DNA of 64,000 nt from Allomesorhizobium sp043769475. GTDB taxonomy: Bacteria; Pseudomonadota; Alphaproteobacteria; Rhizobiales; Rhizobiaceae. Location: positions 2,728,001 through 2,792,000 of the forward strand of contig NZ_CP171729.1 in NCBI RefSeq assembly GCF_043769475.1, given 5' to 3'. Below are positions 1-8,141 of the stretch, piece by piece. Positions within the stretch are counted from its first letter, which is position 1; the number at the start of each line of letters is the position of its first letter. The position numbers and the translations under genes are program-made. Under the pieces are notes generated by a model. That model worked only from the letters and a program-made list of their open reading frames with translations. It made no database searches and was not told the origin of the DNA.

Positions 1-25
1 TTTTGGCATGGGGGGAATATTGCCG

Positions 26-685
26 ATGGTTTTGTCACGCAGGGATGTCGTGCTCGGCGGCCTGGCGCTGGTCGCCGCGAGTGCGACGAGCAATATTGCG
101 CAAGCCGCAGCTGCAAAATCCTTTTTCGCCGGCACCGCCAGCGACAACAATTTTGTCTATCGCAAGACCAACTTCGCCAAGATCGACAAGCGTTGGCATC
201 GCCAGATCGTCAAATATTTCAGCAGCGAGCCGGTCGGCACGGTCGTGGTCGATACCCGCCACCACTTCCTCTACGTCATCATGGAAAACAAGACCGCCAT
301 CCGCTACGGCGTCGGCGTCGGCAAGGAAGGCTTCAAATGGTACGGCCGCGCGACGATCGACCGCCGCGCCCTGTGGCCGCAATGGGTTCCGCCTCCCGAA
401 ATGCTGAAGCGCAGGCCGGAGCTGCCGCGCCTCGTCGCCGGCGGCGCGCCCAACAATCCACTTGGGCCGCGCGCGCTCTATCTGCACCGCAACGGCGCCG
501 ACACCGGCTACCGCCTGCATGGCACGCTGGAGCCGTGGAGCATCGGCACGGACGCCTCCAGCGGCTGCATCCGCATGTTCCCGGAAGACATCATCGACCT
601 CTACCAGCGCTGCCCGATCGGCACCGCGGTGCAGGTCCTGCCGCACATCGCCGACCAGGCGCCCGCTTCCACCACCGTCGAATGA
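26..685 (+). CDS. L,D-transpeptidase (YkuD family), secreted
   Basis: Predicted periplasmic L,D-transpeptidase that makes 3-3 cross-links in peptidoglycan or attaches proteins to it. The C-terminal half has the YkuD signature: HGT near residue 165, then SSGCIRM with the catalytic Cys near 181. The N-terminus (SRRDVVLGGLALVAA) looks like a twin-arginine signal peptide. I chose the ATG at 26, not the one at 8, because a GGGGG stretch sits about 9 nt upstream of it. The product is 219 aa, normal for the short Rhizobiales members. It is followed 10 nt later by an OmpA-like lipoprotein gene on the same strand, so the two probably form a cell-wall operon. The family call is firm; the exact reaction is inferred. 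Confidence 0.9.
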   Translation: MVLSRRDVVLGGLALVAASATSNIAQAAAAKSFFAGTASDNNFVYRKTNFAKIDKRWHRQIVKYFSSEPVGTVVVDTRHHFLYVIMENKTAIRYGVGVGKEGFKWYGRATIDRRALWPQWVPPPEMLKRRPELPRLVAGGAPNNPLGPRALYLHRNGADTGYRLHGTLEPWSIGTDASSGCIRMFPEDIIDLYQRCPIGTAVQVLPHIADQAPASTTVE

Positions 686-695
686 TTGGCGCCTC

Positions 696-1208
696 ATGAA
701 CCGCATGATTGAAAACACGCGCCGGCTGCTCGCCGCCGGCATGCTGGTGCTGGCCGCATCCTGCTCGACCAGCAACACGCTGGCGCCTTCCACGCCGGAC
801 GTCACAAACACCGAGGTCGCCGGCTTCCAGAATGTGCAGCCGGGCAGCGAGGAGGATTTTATCCTCAATGTCGGCCGCCGCACCTATTTCACGCAAGGCT
901 CCGCGGCCTTGGATTCCGTCGCCAGGGCCACCCTCGACACCCAGATCGCCTGGCTGACAAAGCATCCGCGCTGGCTGCTCAAGCTGCAGGGTTTCGCCGA
1001 CGATCCGGGCGCGAGCGAAACGGCGCTGTCGCAGCAACGCGCCGAAGCAGTTATGGCCTACCTCGCCGCCGGCGGCATCGACCGCAACCGCATGTGGGCC
1101 AAGGGCTACGGCAAGGACCGCCTCGTCCGCGACTGCCCCGACACCGCCTGCCGCTCGCAGAACCGCCGCGTGGTGTCGAATTTGCGGGATGAGAGGGACG
1201 AGCCGTAG
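696..1208 (+). CDS. OmpA/Pal-like outer-membrane lipoprotein
   Basis: A 170-aa protein with a lipoprotein signal (LVLAASC, Cys near residue 23), a short linker, and an OmpA-family peptidoglycan-binding domain from about residue 55 to 165. Visible OmpA features are an F-x-x-G-SAALD start, a GFAD strand and the closing SQNRRV motif that contacts peptidoglycan. The ATG at 696 is chosen because it begins the signal peptide; the frame is open further upstream without coding character. It lies 10 nt after the L,D-transpeptidase gene. The likely role is anchoring the outer membrane to the wall. It is not an obvious Pal, since no tol genes are nearby. Confidence 0.85.
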   Translation: MNRMIENTRRLLAAGMLVLAASCSTSNTLAPSTPDVTNTEVAGFQNVQPGSEEDFILNVGRRTYFTQGSAALDSVARATLDTQIAWLTKHPRWLLKLQGFADDPGASETALSQQRAEAVMAYLAAGGIDRNRMWAKGYGKDRLVRDCPDTACRSQNRRVVSNLRDERDEP

Positions 1209-1315
1209 GGGGATTTGCAGTTCTGCTTGCAACCCAGAAGCAGAGTCTCGCACGCGACGGCGAAAGTTGCTATTATTGGGTCCGAATGGATCGCTCCAGG
1301 ACGGCCGCTGGCTCT

Positions 1316-1717
1316 TCAATACATAACTGTGTTGAGTGTGACATGGATGGGCGAGCCCGCCTCGAACTGTGCGCTGCCGCGCGCGACCAGCCAGCCATCC
1401 GCACGCTCCAGGCGCGCAACGATCCGCAGCGTCGGCGAAGCAGTCGCACTTGCGGGCGGTGACAAGGAAAAGGCTATCGCCTTTGACTTGCCGTCGCTTT
1501 CGATGCTCGTTTTCGCGGCGCGACGTCGCGTATTATCCTGAATCGCAGGGTCCTCGAGATAAATCTCGAGATGACCTTCCGGGATAACCGCGCCGCCCTC
1601 GAACGTGACTTCGCCGCGAATATCCGTCGATTGCGCGGCGACTGTCCCGGCGGCCGCGGCGACAGCCGCAGCCCCGGCGGCCATTAATACTGTGCGGCGG
1701 TCGGTCGGGCGCTTCAT
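1316..1717 (-). CDS. secreted YbaY/YscW-like domain protein
   Basis: A 133-aa protein with a twin-arginine-like signal (RRTVLMAAGAAAVAAAAG) followed by one small beta domain of about 100 residues. The pattern G-x-V-T-F plus IPEGHLEIYLED and a later RIVARLE strand resembles the YbaY/YscW fold (type III secretion lipoprotein chaperone family, also found in many proteins unrelated to secretion). There is no lipobox Cys, so it is probably a soluble periplasmic protein. The second ATG (1717) is preferred over 1729 because GGAG precedes it at correct spacing. Function is unknown; the family call is moderate because it rests on pattern only. Confidence 0.65.
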   Translation of the reverse strand: MKRPTDRRTVLMAAGAAAVAAAAGTVAAQSTDIRGEVTFEGGAVIPEGHLEIYLEDPAIQDNTRRRAAKTSIESDGKSKAIAFSLSPPASATASPTLRIVARLERADGWLVARGSAQFEAGSPIHVTLNTVMY

Positions 1718-1789
1718 CACACTCTCCATGATCGGCCTCAGGACCCGTGCGGTGACGGCATTGCCGCTCAGCTTGTGGTTCGAAAAGAG

Positions 1790-1817
1790 AGGTGGGGCGC
1801 CTGAGGGCGCCCCACCT
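1790..1817 (-). terminator. rho-independent terminator of the RTX protease gene
   Basis: Perfect 12-bp stem (AGGTGGGGCGCC and its complement) with a 4-nt loop, starting 11 nt past the protease stop codon. Read on the minus strand the stem is followed by CTCTCTTTTC. A T5 run also follows on the plus strand. Confidence 0.8.
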
Positions 1818-1828
1818 GCGGTCCATTT

Positions 1829-4800
1829 TTAGATGATAATGAAGTCGGACGCCGAAAGATTCAGATTTGTGCTCAGCCGCGCAAACTGAATGGCTGCGTC
1901 TTCTCCGGCGCCATCGGCGTCATAGGACAAGGCCCCGCTATCAGTATCATAGACTATGCGGTCGTCGGAATCATGAGCGACGCCCGACGCACTCCCGTAA
2001 AACGCGCCCAACGCGAGAGCGCCGTCGTTGCCCACGCTCTCAAAGATGAGGTTGTCCAGCAGGATCGTGTCGTTCGCGACGTTGAAGTCGGTGATCCGGT
2101 CGATATTGCCGGCCCCAAGCTCGGTCGAGAAGCGGAAAGAATCCTCGCCCGCGCCGCCGGTCAGTGTGTCGGTCGCCAGCCCGCCATCCAGCAGATCGCT
2201 GCCGCCGCCGCCGTTTAAAGTATCTGCGCCGGCGACGCCCGGCTGAGCCGGCGCGGGCGGGAACTCGACCGACACGTTCAACTCATATGTCGAGCCCGCC
2301 GGCACGGCTTCCTCCCAGCCATCGCCCGGCACCGTCGGAGACCATCTGCCTTCCAGAATATGGTAGGTTCCGGTTTCCTGGACGACGAAGACCGTGCTCG
2401 AATCCCGGGTGCTGTTGGAGCCGGGGTCGCCGCCGCCATCGTCGTTCTCAGCGAGGATATTGCCATCGCCGTCCAGCAGCCTGACCCAGCTGTCATGGAT
2501 GTTCGGATCGGCAATGTGATCGATGTCGATGGTGATGATCGTGCCGGCCGCCAGGTTGATGCTGTAATATCCGCCCTTGCCGTTTCCGGTGGCGTTGACG
2601 GTCGTGTGAAGGACGGTCGTAGAATCGAAGATGTCCGGGTCGGCGGCCAGCGAGAAGTTGTTCGAGATGTCGAAGGCGGTTGCAATCGAATTGTTCGTCG
2701 CATCCGACCCGAGCGTGGCGTAGCCGGTGCCCATACCCGGGCGTGGCGGAGCATCGCCCTGATAGGCGAAATCGCCGAGCAGGGTGTCGTCGCCGCGGCC
2801 ACCGTCGATCGTGTCGTTCCCGCCCTGGCCGGTCAGCACATTGGCCGCTGCGTTGCCGGTCAGTCGGTCGTTGAGCCCAGAACCGGCGAGATTTTCGATC
2901 GAGACATATCGATCTCCGCCGGATCCGAGTCCGGCGAGGCTGAGCCTGACGCCGCTCGTTGAGTCGGCGTAATCCGCCGTGTCGCTGCCGGCGCCGCCGT
3001 TCAATCTGTCGGCGCCGCCGCCGCCCGTCAGCGTGTCGTCGCCCGAGCCGCCGGAGAGTTCGTTGGCCTGGGCATCGCCGATGAGATGGTCATCAAATGA
3101 TGAACCGACGGCGTTTTCGAAGCCTGCGAGGATGTCGTGCCGGATAATGGTGCCGCGCCCGACAATCTGCACCGGGCCATCGGCGTCGCCGCCGCTGGCC
3201 GTGCCGTTGGCGAGATCGATCGTTACGCCGACCGGGCTGTCTTGGTAGACGACCGTGTCGATGCCGGTGCCGCCATCCAGATAGTCCTGCTCGCTGCCTC
3301 CGATGATCGTGTCATTGCCGCCTTCGCCGTAAATGATGTCGCCGTCGCGGCCGCCATCGAGGATGTCATTGCCATCGCCGCCATTGAAGTAGTCGCCGCC
3401 GCCCTGGCCCCAGAAATGGTTGGCGGCGGCCGTGCCGATGAAGCGGTCGATGCGGTCATCGGAGCCGATGAGATTCTCGATGCTGTAGAACGTATCGCCC
3501 GACGCCGTGCCGCCGCTCGCGACATTCGTGGCGAGGTTGACGAGCAATTGGAAGGGGCTCTCCCTGCTAAAGTCGACCGTATCGACGCCGGCGCCACCTC
3601 TGAAGATGTCGATGCCGTCCTGGCCGCTCAGCGTATCGTCGCCGTCCCCGCCGTCGAGGATATCGTTTCCCTGGCCGCCGAGAATGGTGTCGTTGCCGCG
3701 GCCGCCATAGAGCGTGTCGTTGCCGTCATCGCTCTCGGTCTGGTCTTCGAGATCCGCGACATCGATCGTGTTGTTGATGTCGCGGCTGGCGAGCGAGTCG
3801 CGGCCGCCGATGATGAGGTCGTCGCCGCCCTGACCGAAGATGGTGTCGTCACCGGCGCCGCCATCGAGCGTGTCGTGTCCACTGGTGCCGAAGATGATGC
3901 TGGTCAATGTGTTGTCGCCGACGATCGGCGGGGTGCCGGTGTCGCCGCCTCCAGGCTGAAGCGTCGATTCATCGGCATAGATAATCTGCTCGACATTCGC
4001 GATCCGCCGGATTCTTAGGTCCCTGGAAAGCAGAATGACGGTGTCATTGCCGCCATTCGCTTCCTCGCGAACGATGTCGTCCAACGAATCGACGAAGTAC
4101 GTATCGTCGCCGCCATTGCCGGCCATGCGGTCGCCGCCGCCGCGTCCATCCAGCGTGTTGGCGCCGTCATTGCCGATCAGGATGTCGTCATACCAGCTGC
4201 CGATGCCGTTCTCGATGTAATAGTCGGTCCCATCCGCGTTGTGTCCGGCAAAGATCGACACATTGTTGGTATGTCCGTTGACGCTGGAGAACTGTCCGGC
4301 GCGCAAGTCGAGGATCGTACCCGCCGTCGAGCCGGAGAAGTCGACCGTGTCGGTCCCGCCGGTGTCATGGATCACAAAGCCGATATCGTGCTGCATGCCC
4401 GAGGAGGTCAGCTGGTAGCCATACTGCGTGCTGCCGAAGCCGTAGACATTGTCGCCCGTGTTCAGGTCGATGTGCTGATAGGTGCGCACCCCGTCCTCGT
4501 CGACGGTCGAAAAAAAGCGGCGGATGACGGCTTCAATGTCGGCCATAAGCGGCGTCGACGCCGACCAGCGCGTGGTTTCGCCGACATCGATCCCATCGAA
4601 ATAGGACATGACGCTGTATTGCTGGCGATCAAACGTCCAGGTCGCATTGTTCAGATAGTTGATCTGCACGCCGCCGGGGCCGCTGTAATTGTAGAGGCCG
4701 GGATGGTTCAGGCCGAATTCATGGCCGAATTCATGGATGAAGGAATCGAACACATAACCGCCGATATCCGTCTTGTTGGGTTCCGTGTCGTGGAAACGCT

Positions 4801-5170
4801 GACCGATGCTGACATAACGATTGGCTGAATAGGCGCTGCCATCGTCCTCCTCGCCCAGCTCGGGGCTGACGACCTCCATCCAGTCCGTTGCGGGATTGTA
4901 TGCGGCGTCGTCGACGATTTCGAACTCCAGAGGCGTGACAGACGCCCACATCTGTAGCGCGCCGATCGCGGCAGCCTTGTACTCGGGGTGGTTGTTGAGC
5001 TCGGAAACGTTGATCCTCAGCGTTCCCTGAGCTCTCTCCGGCGTCAGGCTGCGGGGCAATGCCCCGAGATAATCGAGAAAGGATTCATAATCCTCGCTTT
5101 TGCCGTAAGGGTTGTCCGGCGTCTGGTCGTTGACCCACCATTGGTCGCTCGTCTGGCTTGGATTCGGCAT
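1829..5170 (-). CDS. RTX-type M10 (serralysin-like) metalloprotease with PPC domain
   Basis: A 1113-aa secreted zinc metalloprotease. The catalytic domain is N-terminal: HEFGHEFGLNH near residues 146-156 is the metzincin HExxHxxGxxH site, followed by the Met-turn SVMSYF. Blocks of RTX nonapeptides (GGxGxDxLx), which bind calcium, run from about residue 325 to 800. A pre-peptidase C-terminal (PPC)-like beta domain lies near 820-970, then a last RTX block and a hydrophobic C-terminal tail typical of type I secretion. There is no N-terminal signal peptide, as expected for type I export. The start at 5170 has GGAGG 10 nt upstream; an in-frame ATG at 5206 lacks one. No ABC exporter, membrane fusion protein or inhibitor gene is adjacent. 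Confidence 0.9.
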   Translation of the reverse strand: MPNPSQTSDQWWVNDQTPDNPYGKSEDYESFLDYLGALPRSLTPERAQGTLRINVSELNNHPEYKAAAIGALQMWASVTPLEFEIVDDAAYNPATDWMEVVSPELGEEDDGSAYSANRYVSIGQRFHDTEPNKTDIGGYVFDSFIHEFGHEFGLNHPGLYNYSGPGGVQINYLNNATWTFDRQQYSVMSYFDGIDVGETTRWSASTPLMADIEAVIRRFFSTVDEDGVRTYQHIDLNTGDNVYGFGSTQYGYQLTSSGMQHDIGFVIHDTGGTDTVDFSGSTAGTILDLRAGQFSSVNGHTNNVSIFAGHNADGTDYYIENGIGSWYDDILIGNDGANTLDGRGGGDRMAGNGGDDTYFVDSLDDIVREEANGGNDTVILLSRDLRIRRIANVEQIIYADESTLQPGGGDTGTPPIVGDNTLTSIIFGTSGHDTLDGGAGDDTIFGQGGDDLIIGGRDSLASRDINNTIDVADLEDQTESDDGNDTLYGGRGNDTILGGQGNDILDGGDGDDTLSGQDGIDIFRGGAGVDTVDFSRESPFQLLVNLATNVASGGTASGDTFYSIENLIGSDDRIDRFIGTAAANHFWGQGGGDYFNGGDGNDILDGGRDGDIIYGEGGNDTIIGGSEQDYLDGGTGIDTVVYQDSPVGVTIDLANGTASGGDADGPVQIVGRGTIIRHDILAGFENAVGSSFDDHLIGDAQANELSGGSGDDTLTGGGGADRLNGGAGSDTADYADSTSGVRLSLAGLGSGGDRYVSIENLAGSGLNDRLTGNAAANVLTGQGGNDTIDGGRGDDTLLGDFAYQGDAPPRPGMGTGYATLGSDATNNSIATAFDISNNFSLAADPDIFDSTTVLHTTVNATGNGKGGYYSINLAAGTIITIDIDHIADPNIHDSWVRLLDGDGNILAENDDGGGDPGSNSTRDSSTVFVVQETGTYHILEGRWSPTVPGDGWEEAVPAGSTYELNVSVEFPPAPAQPGVAGADTLNGGGGSDLLDGGLATDTLTGGAGEDSFRFSTELGAGNIDRITDFNVANDTILLDNLIFESVGNDGALALGAFYGSASGVAHDSDDRIVYDTDSGALSYDADGAGEDAAIQFARLSTNLNLSASDFIII

Positions 5171-5647
5171 CGCAGGGTTCCTCCTCGAACACTGTGCGCA
5201 ACTCACGCCTTATGCCGTAGTGCAGCTGCCGCATTGCACAGTGTGTGGCTCTATCAGCCCCGTCACCCTGCCCGAATAATGTTCTTGGAATCTTCGGCTT
5301 GTCCACCCCATACAGACGTGGGGTTGTGTTACGTAAGGTCAACAATGGACGCCCGGCGACCGTCCTGGAGCAGGCAACGCGCTGCGAACCGTAGCTGTGC
5401 CAAGAAGTAGTGACCAGTCAGCACGTCAACGCAGCTCGTTTGGCCCAGCGTGTGCTGGTGGCCGATAAAGGCACGAAAAATCAAGGGGTTAGTCAGATCG
5501 GGACAAAGCCTGGGCCAGGTTGAATGTCCGCTATAACTTTTCGTGCGCCAAGAAGCCGTCAGTCTGCAAACGACCCCAATCGAGACGTGCTAAGCGTCGC
5601 CCCCTAGCGCATGGGAGATAGGCCCAGCCCCCAACTCAATACGGTCC
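5171..5647. other. intergenic region between RTX protease and PBP genes
   Basis: No convincing gene in about 480 nt. It should hold the protease promoter. The only structure noted is a 9-bp inverted repeat, GCACGAAAA at 5471-5479 with its complement at 5538-5546. The PBP gene ends at the right edge. Open frames here lack coding character. Confidence 0.5.
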
Positions 5648-7918
5648 CTACTTCTCGCACAACCGCCTTTGCCCGCTATAAGGCTGGAACGTGCAATCCT
5701 CGGCCCGGAACGAGCGATAGGCGCGCGAGCAGGCGCGCACATTGCACGACACCGGCGTCTCTTCCCGCGCCTCCGCCGACGCGGTCATCGCCTCCGCCCC
5801 CGGCTTGCCCTTCGTCGCCTCGGCGAGCGCGGCCGACATGAAATTCTTCCAGATCGCCGCCGGCAGTTTTCCGCCGGTGACCTCGTTCATCGGGCTGTCG
5901 TCGTCGTTGCCGACCCAGACGCCCGCCACCAACGGCTCGTTGAAACCAATGAACCAGGCATCGCGAAAATTCTGGCTGGTGCCGGTCTTGCCTGCGGCGA
6001 AACCGTCCAGGCCCGCAGCCTTGCCTGTGCCGCGCTGGACGACGAGATGCAGCAGCCCGACCAGATCCCGCTGCACGCCGCGCAGGTCGATCTCCGGCGG
6101 CTTCGGCGGCCCGACGCGGAACGCCTGCGGCTGGCCATCGCTGTGGAACGAAACGATACCCCACGGCTCGATCGGGGCGAGCCCCGCCCGCACCGAGGCG
6201 TAGGCGCCCGTCAGGTCGAGCAGGCTGACTTCCGACGCGCCCAGCGCCAGCGCCGGCGTCTCGTTGAGCGGCGCGTCGATGCCGAGTTCGCGCGCCGCCG
6301 CCACGACGTTCTTCAGGCCCACTTCCTGCGCCAGGTTGACCATCGCGGCGTTGAGCGAGCGCGCAAAGGCCTCGGCGAGGGAAACGCGGCCATTATACTC
6401 GCCGCCGAAATTTTCCGGCGTCCAGCCGTTGATCTCGATCGGCTCGTCCCTGACCCTGTCGCGCGGCGAATAGCCGGCCTTCAGCGCCGCATAGAGCACG
6501 AACAGCTTGAAGGCCGAGCCCGGCTGCCGCATGGCGGTCGCCGCACGGTTGAACTCGCTGCCGGCATAGTCGCGCCCGCCGACCATCGCCACCACCGCGC
6601 CGTCCGGCGTCATGGCGACCAGCGCTGCCTGCCCCACGCCGGCCGCCGCTTCCGAGGCGAGTCCTTCGGCGACCGCCCGCTCGGCCAGCGCCTGCAGCTT
6701 CGGCACGATGGTCGTGCGCACCTTGATCGTGCCCCTGTACGGGCCGGCGATCTCGCGTGCATCCTCCAGCACCCAGTCGGAGAACCAGCTTCCGGCGCGC
6801 TGCGCCGGGCGCGTCGGCTTGAGCGTGGCGGTTTCCGCCCTGGCGGCCCGCGCCTCGGCCTCGTCGAGAACGTCGCTCGCCACCATCACGTCGAGCGCAA
6901 CCGCAGTCCGCTCCGCCGCGCCTTGAGGGTTGGTGAGCGGGCTCAGCTGCGACGGCGCGCGGATGATGCCGGCCAGCATCGCCGATTCGCGCAGGTCGAG
7001 CTGGTTCACCGCCTTGTCGAAATAGACCCGCGCCGCCGCCGGAACGCCCGTCGCGCCCGAGCCGAGATAGATGTTGTTCAGGTAGCGCGTCAGGATCTCG
7101 TCCTTGCCGAGCCGTGCTTCCAGCCAGAAGGCGATGACCAGTTCCTGGATCTTGCGCTTGAAGGTGCGGTCGCTCTCCAGATAAAGGATTTTGATCAGTT
7201 GCTGGGTGATGGTGCTGCCGCCCTCGACCACCTCGCCGGCCAAAAGATTGCGCCAGACAGCCCGCCCTACGCCGCGGAAATCGATGCCGTAATGCTCGTA
7301 GAAGCGGCGGTCCTCGACTGCCAGCACCGCGTCGACCAGATGCGGCGGAAACTCCTCGCGCTTGGCATATGCGCCCTGATACGGCCCCTGCTGCACGATC
7401 GCCGCGCCGTCGGCGCTCTCCAGCACCACCACCGGCTTCAGCGAGCCTTCGGCGATCTCCTGCCAGGGCACGTCGCGCAGCGCCCACCACAGCAGGCCGA
7501 CCGCGACAGCCAGCACAGCCACCACGGAAAAGGCGGCCGCCCGCAGCCACGTAAATCGCCTGCGGCGTGCCACGATTGGCGGAGCATCGCCGTTTTCGCG
7601 GACAGCGGGAAGCCCGCGCAACCGCTCCGCTCGCGCCCCGAACAGCCCCGGCAGCCCGCGGACCGACCCGGCCAGCGCGCCGAGCCGCGCCTCCATCCGC
7701 GAGTAATCCGCCTCTCGCGCCCTGGTCCCGAGCCGCCTTGCACCCGCCGAAAACATCCTCCCCGCGCGCCGCGCCGCGGCGCCGAGATCGTGGCGCAGCG
7801 CGCTGGCGAGTTCCGCAGCCGCCTTGCCGGTGCGGCTGAAGGCAGGCCGTGCGTCCTCGCCCTCACGCGGTTCGGGCGCGGCGGGCGGCAAGGGCCTATC
7901 GCTGTCGGCGGCGCTCAT
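5648..7918 (-). CDS. class A penicillin-binding protein (PBP1-type) with Cys-rich C-terminal tail
   Basis: Bifunctional peptidoglycan synthase of 756 aa. Order: basic, Arg-rich cytoplasmic region (about 1-120); one membrane helix (about 123-147); GT51 glycosyltransferase with EDRRFYEHYG (Glu near 202) and GGSTITQQ (233-240); transpeptidase with SAFK (Ser near 468), SLN (521-523) and KTGT (644-647). The last 33 residues carry four Cys (about 725, 730, 742, 754) in a pattern C-x4-C-x2-AYRSF-x5-C-x-F-x6-RR-x-C that resembles the BA14K domain. The start at 7918 has AGGA upstream; the frame stays open for 82 more codons towards uvrD but without support. It is divergent from uvrD. Confidence 0.92.
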   Translation of the reverse strand: MSAADSDRPLPPAAPEPREGEDARPAFSRTGKAAAELASALRHDLGAAARRAGRMFSAGARRLGTRAREADYSRMEARLGALAGSVRGLPGLFGARAERLRGLPAVRENGDAPPIVARRRRFTWLRAAAFSVVAVLAVAVGLLWWALRDVPWQEIAEGSLKPVVVLESADGAAIVQQGPYQGAYAKREEFPPHLVDAVLAVEDRRFYEHYGIDFRGVGRAVWRNLLAGEVVEGGSTITQQLIKILYLESDRTFKRKIQELVIAFWLEARLGKDEILTRYLNNIYLGSGATGVPAAARVYFDKAVNQLDLRESAMLAGIIRAPSQLSPLTNPQGAAERTAVALDVMVASDVLDEAEARAARAETATLKPTRPAQRAGSWFSDWVLEDAREIAGPYRGTIKVRTTIVPKLQALAERAVAEGLASEAAAGVGQAALVAMTPDGAVVAMVGGRDYAGSEFNRAATAMRQPGSAFKLFVLYAALKAGYSPRDRVRDEPIEINGWTPENFGGEYNGRVSLAEAFARSLNAAMVNLAQEVGLKNVVAAARELGIDAPLNETPALALGASEVSLLDLTGAYASVRAGLAPIEPWGIVSFHSDGQPQAFRVGPPKPPEIDLRGVQRDLVGLLHLVVQRGTGKAAGLDGFAAGKTGTSQNFRDAWFIGFNEPLVAGVWVGNDDDSPMNEVTGGKLPAAIWKNFMSAALAEATKGKPGAEAMTASAEAREETPVSCNVRACSRAYRSFRAEDCTFQPYSGQRRLCEK

Positions 7919-8141
7919 TCGAGCCGTTTCCTGCCTGCCATCAATTGTCAGTCGTTCGCGCATCCCTGCATTTTCGAAGTAGCGCGCGTGGCGGTCGCGG
8001 AAAGCCCGCTCCCAAGCATTTGACCGCATGCGTTGCCCCGCCGCCACGATGCCGGCCCGCATCGGGCCAAACGCCGCGCCTGCCGGCACAAAACGGAAAC
8101 GCTTCTGGTCTTTCCGCCCCGAATCACTACATTCGGTGTCA

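Noticed and set aside
5669..8023. 784-codon plus-strand open frame
   Set aside because: Antisense to the class A PBP with an Arg/His-rich composition typical of mirror frames.
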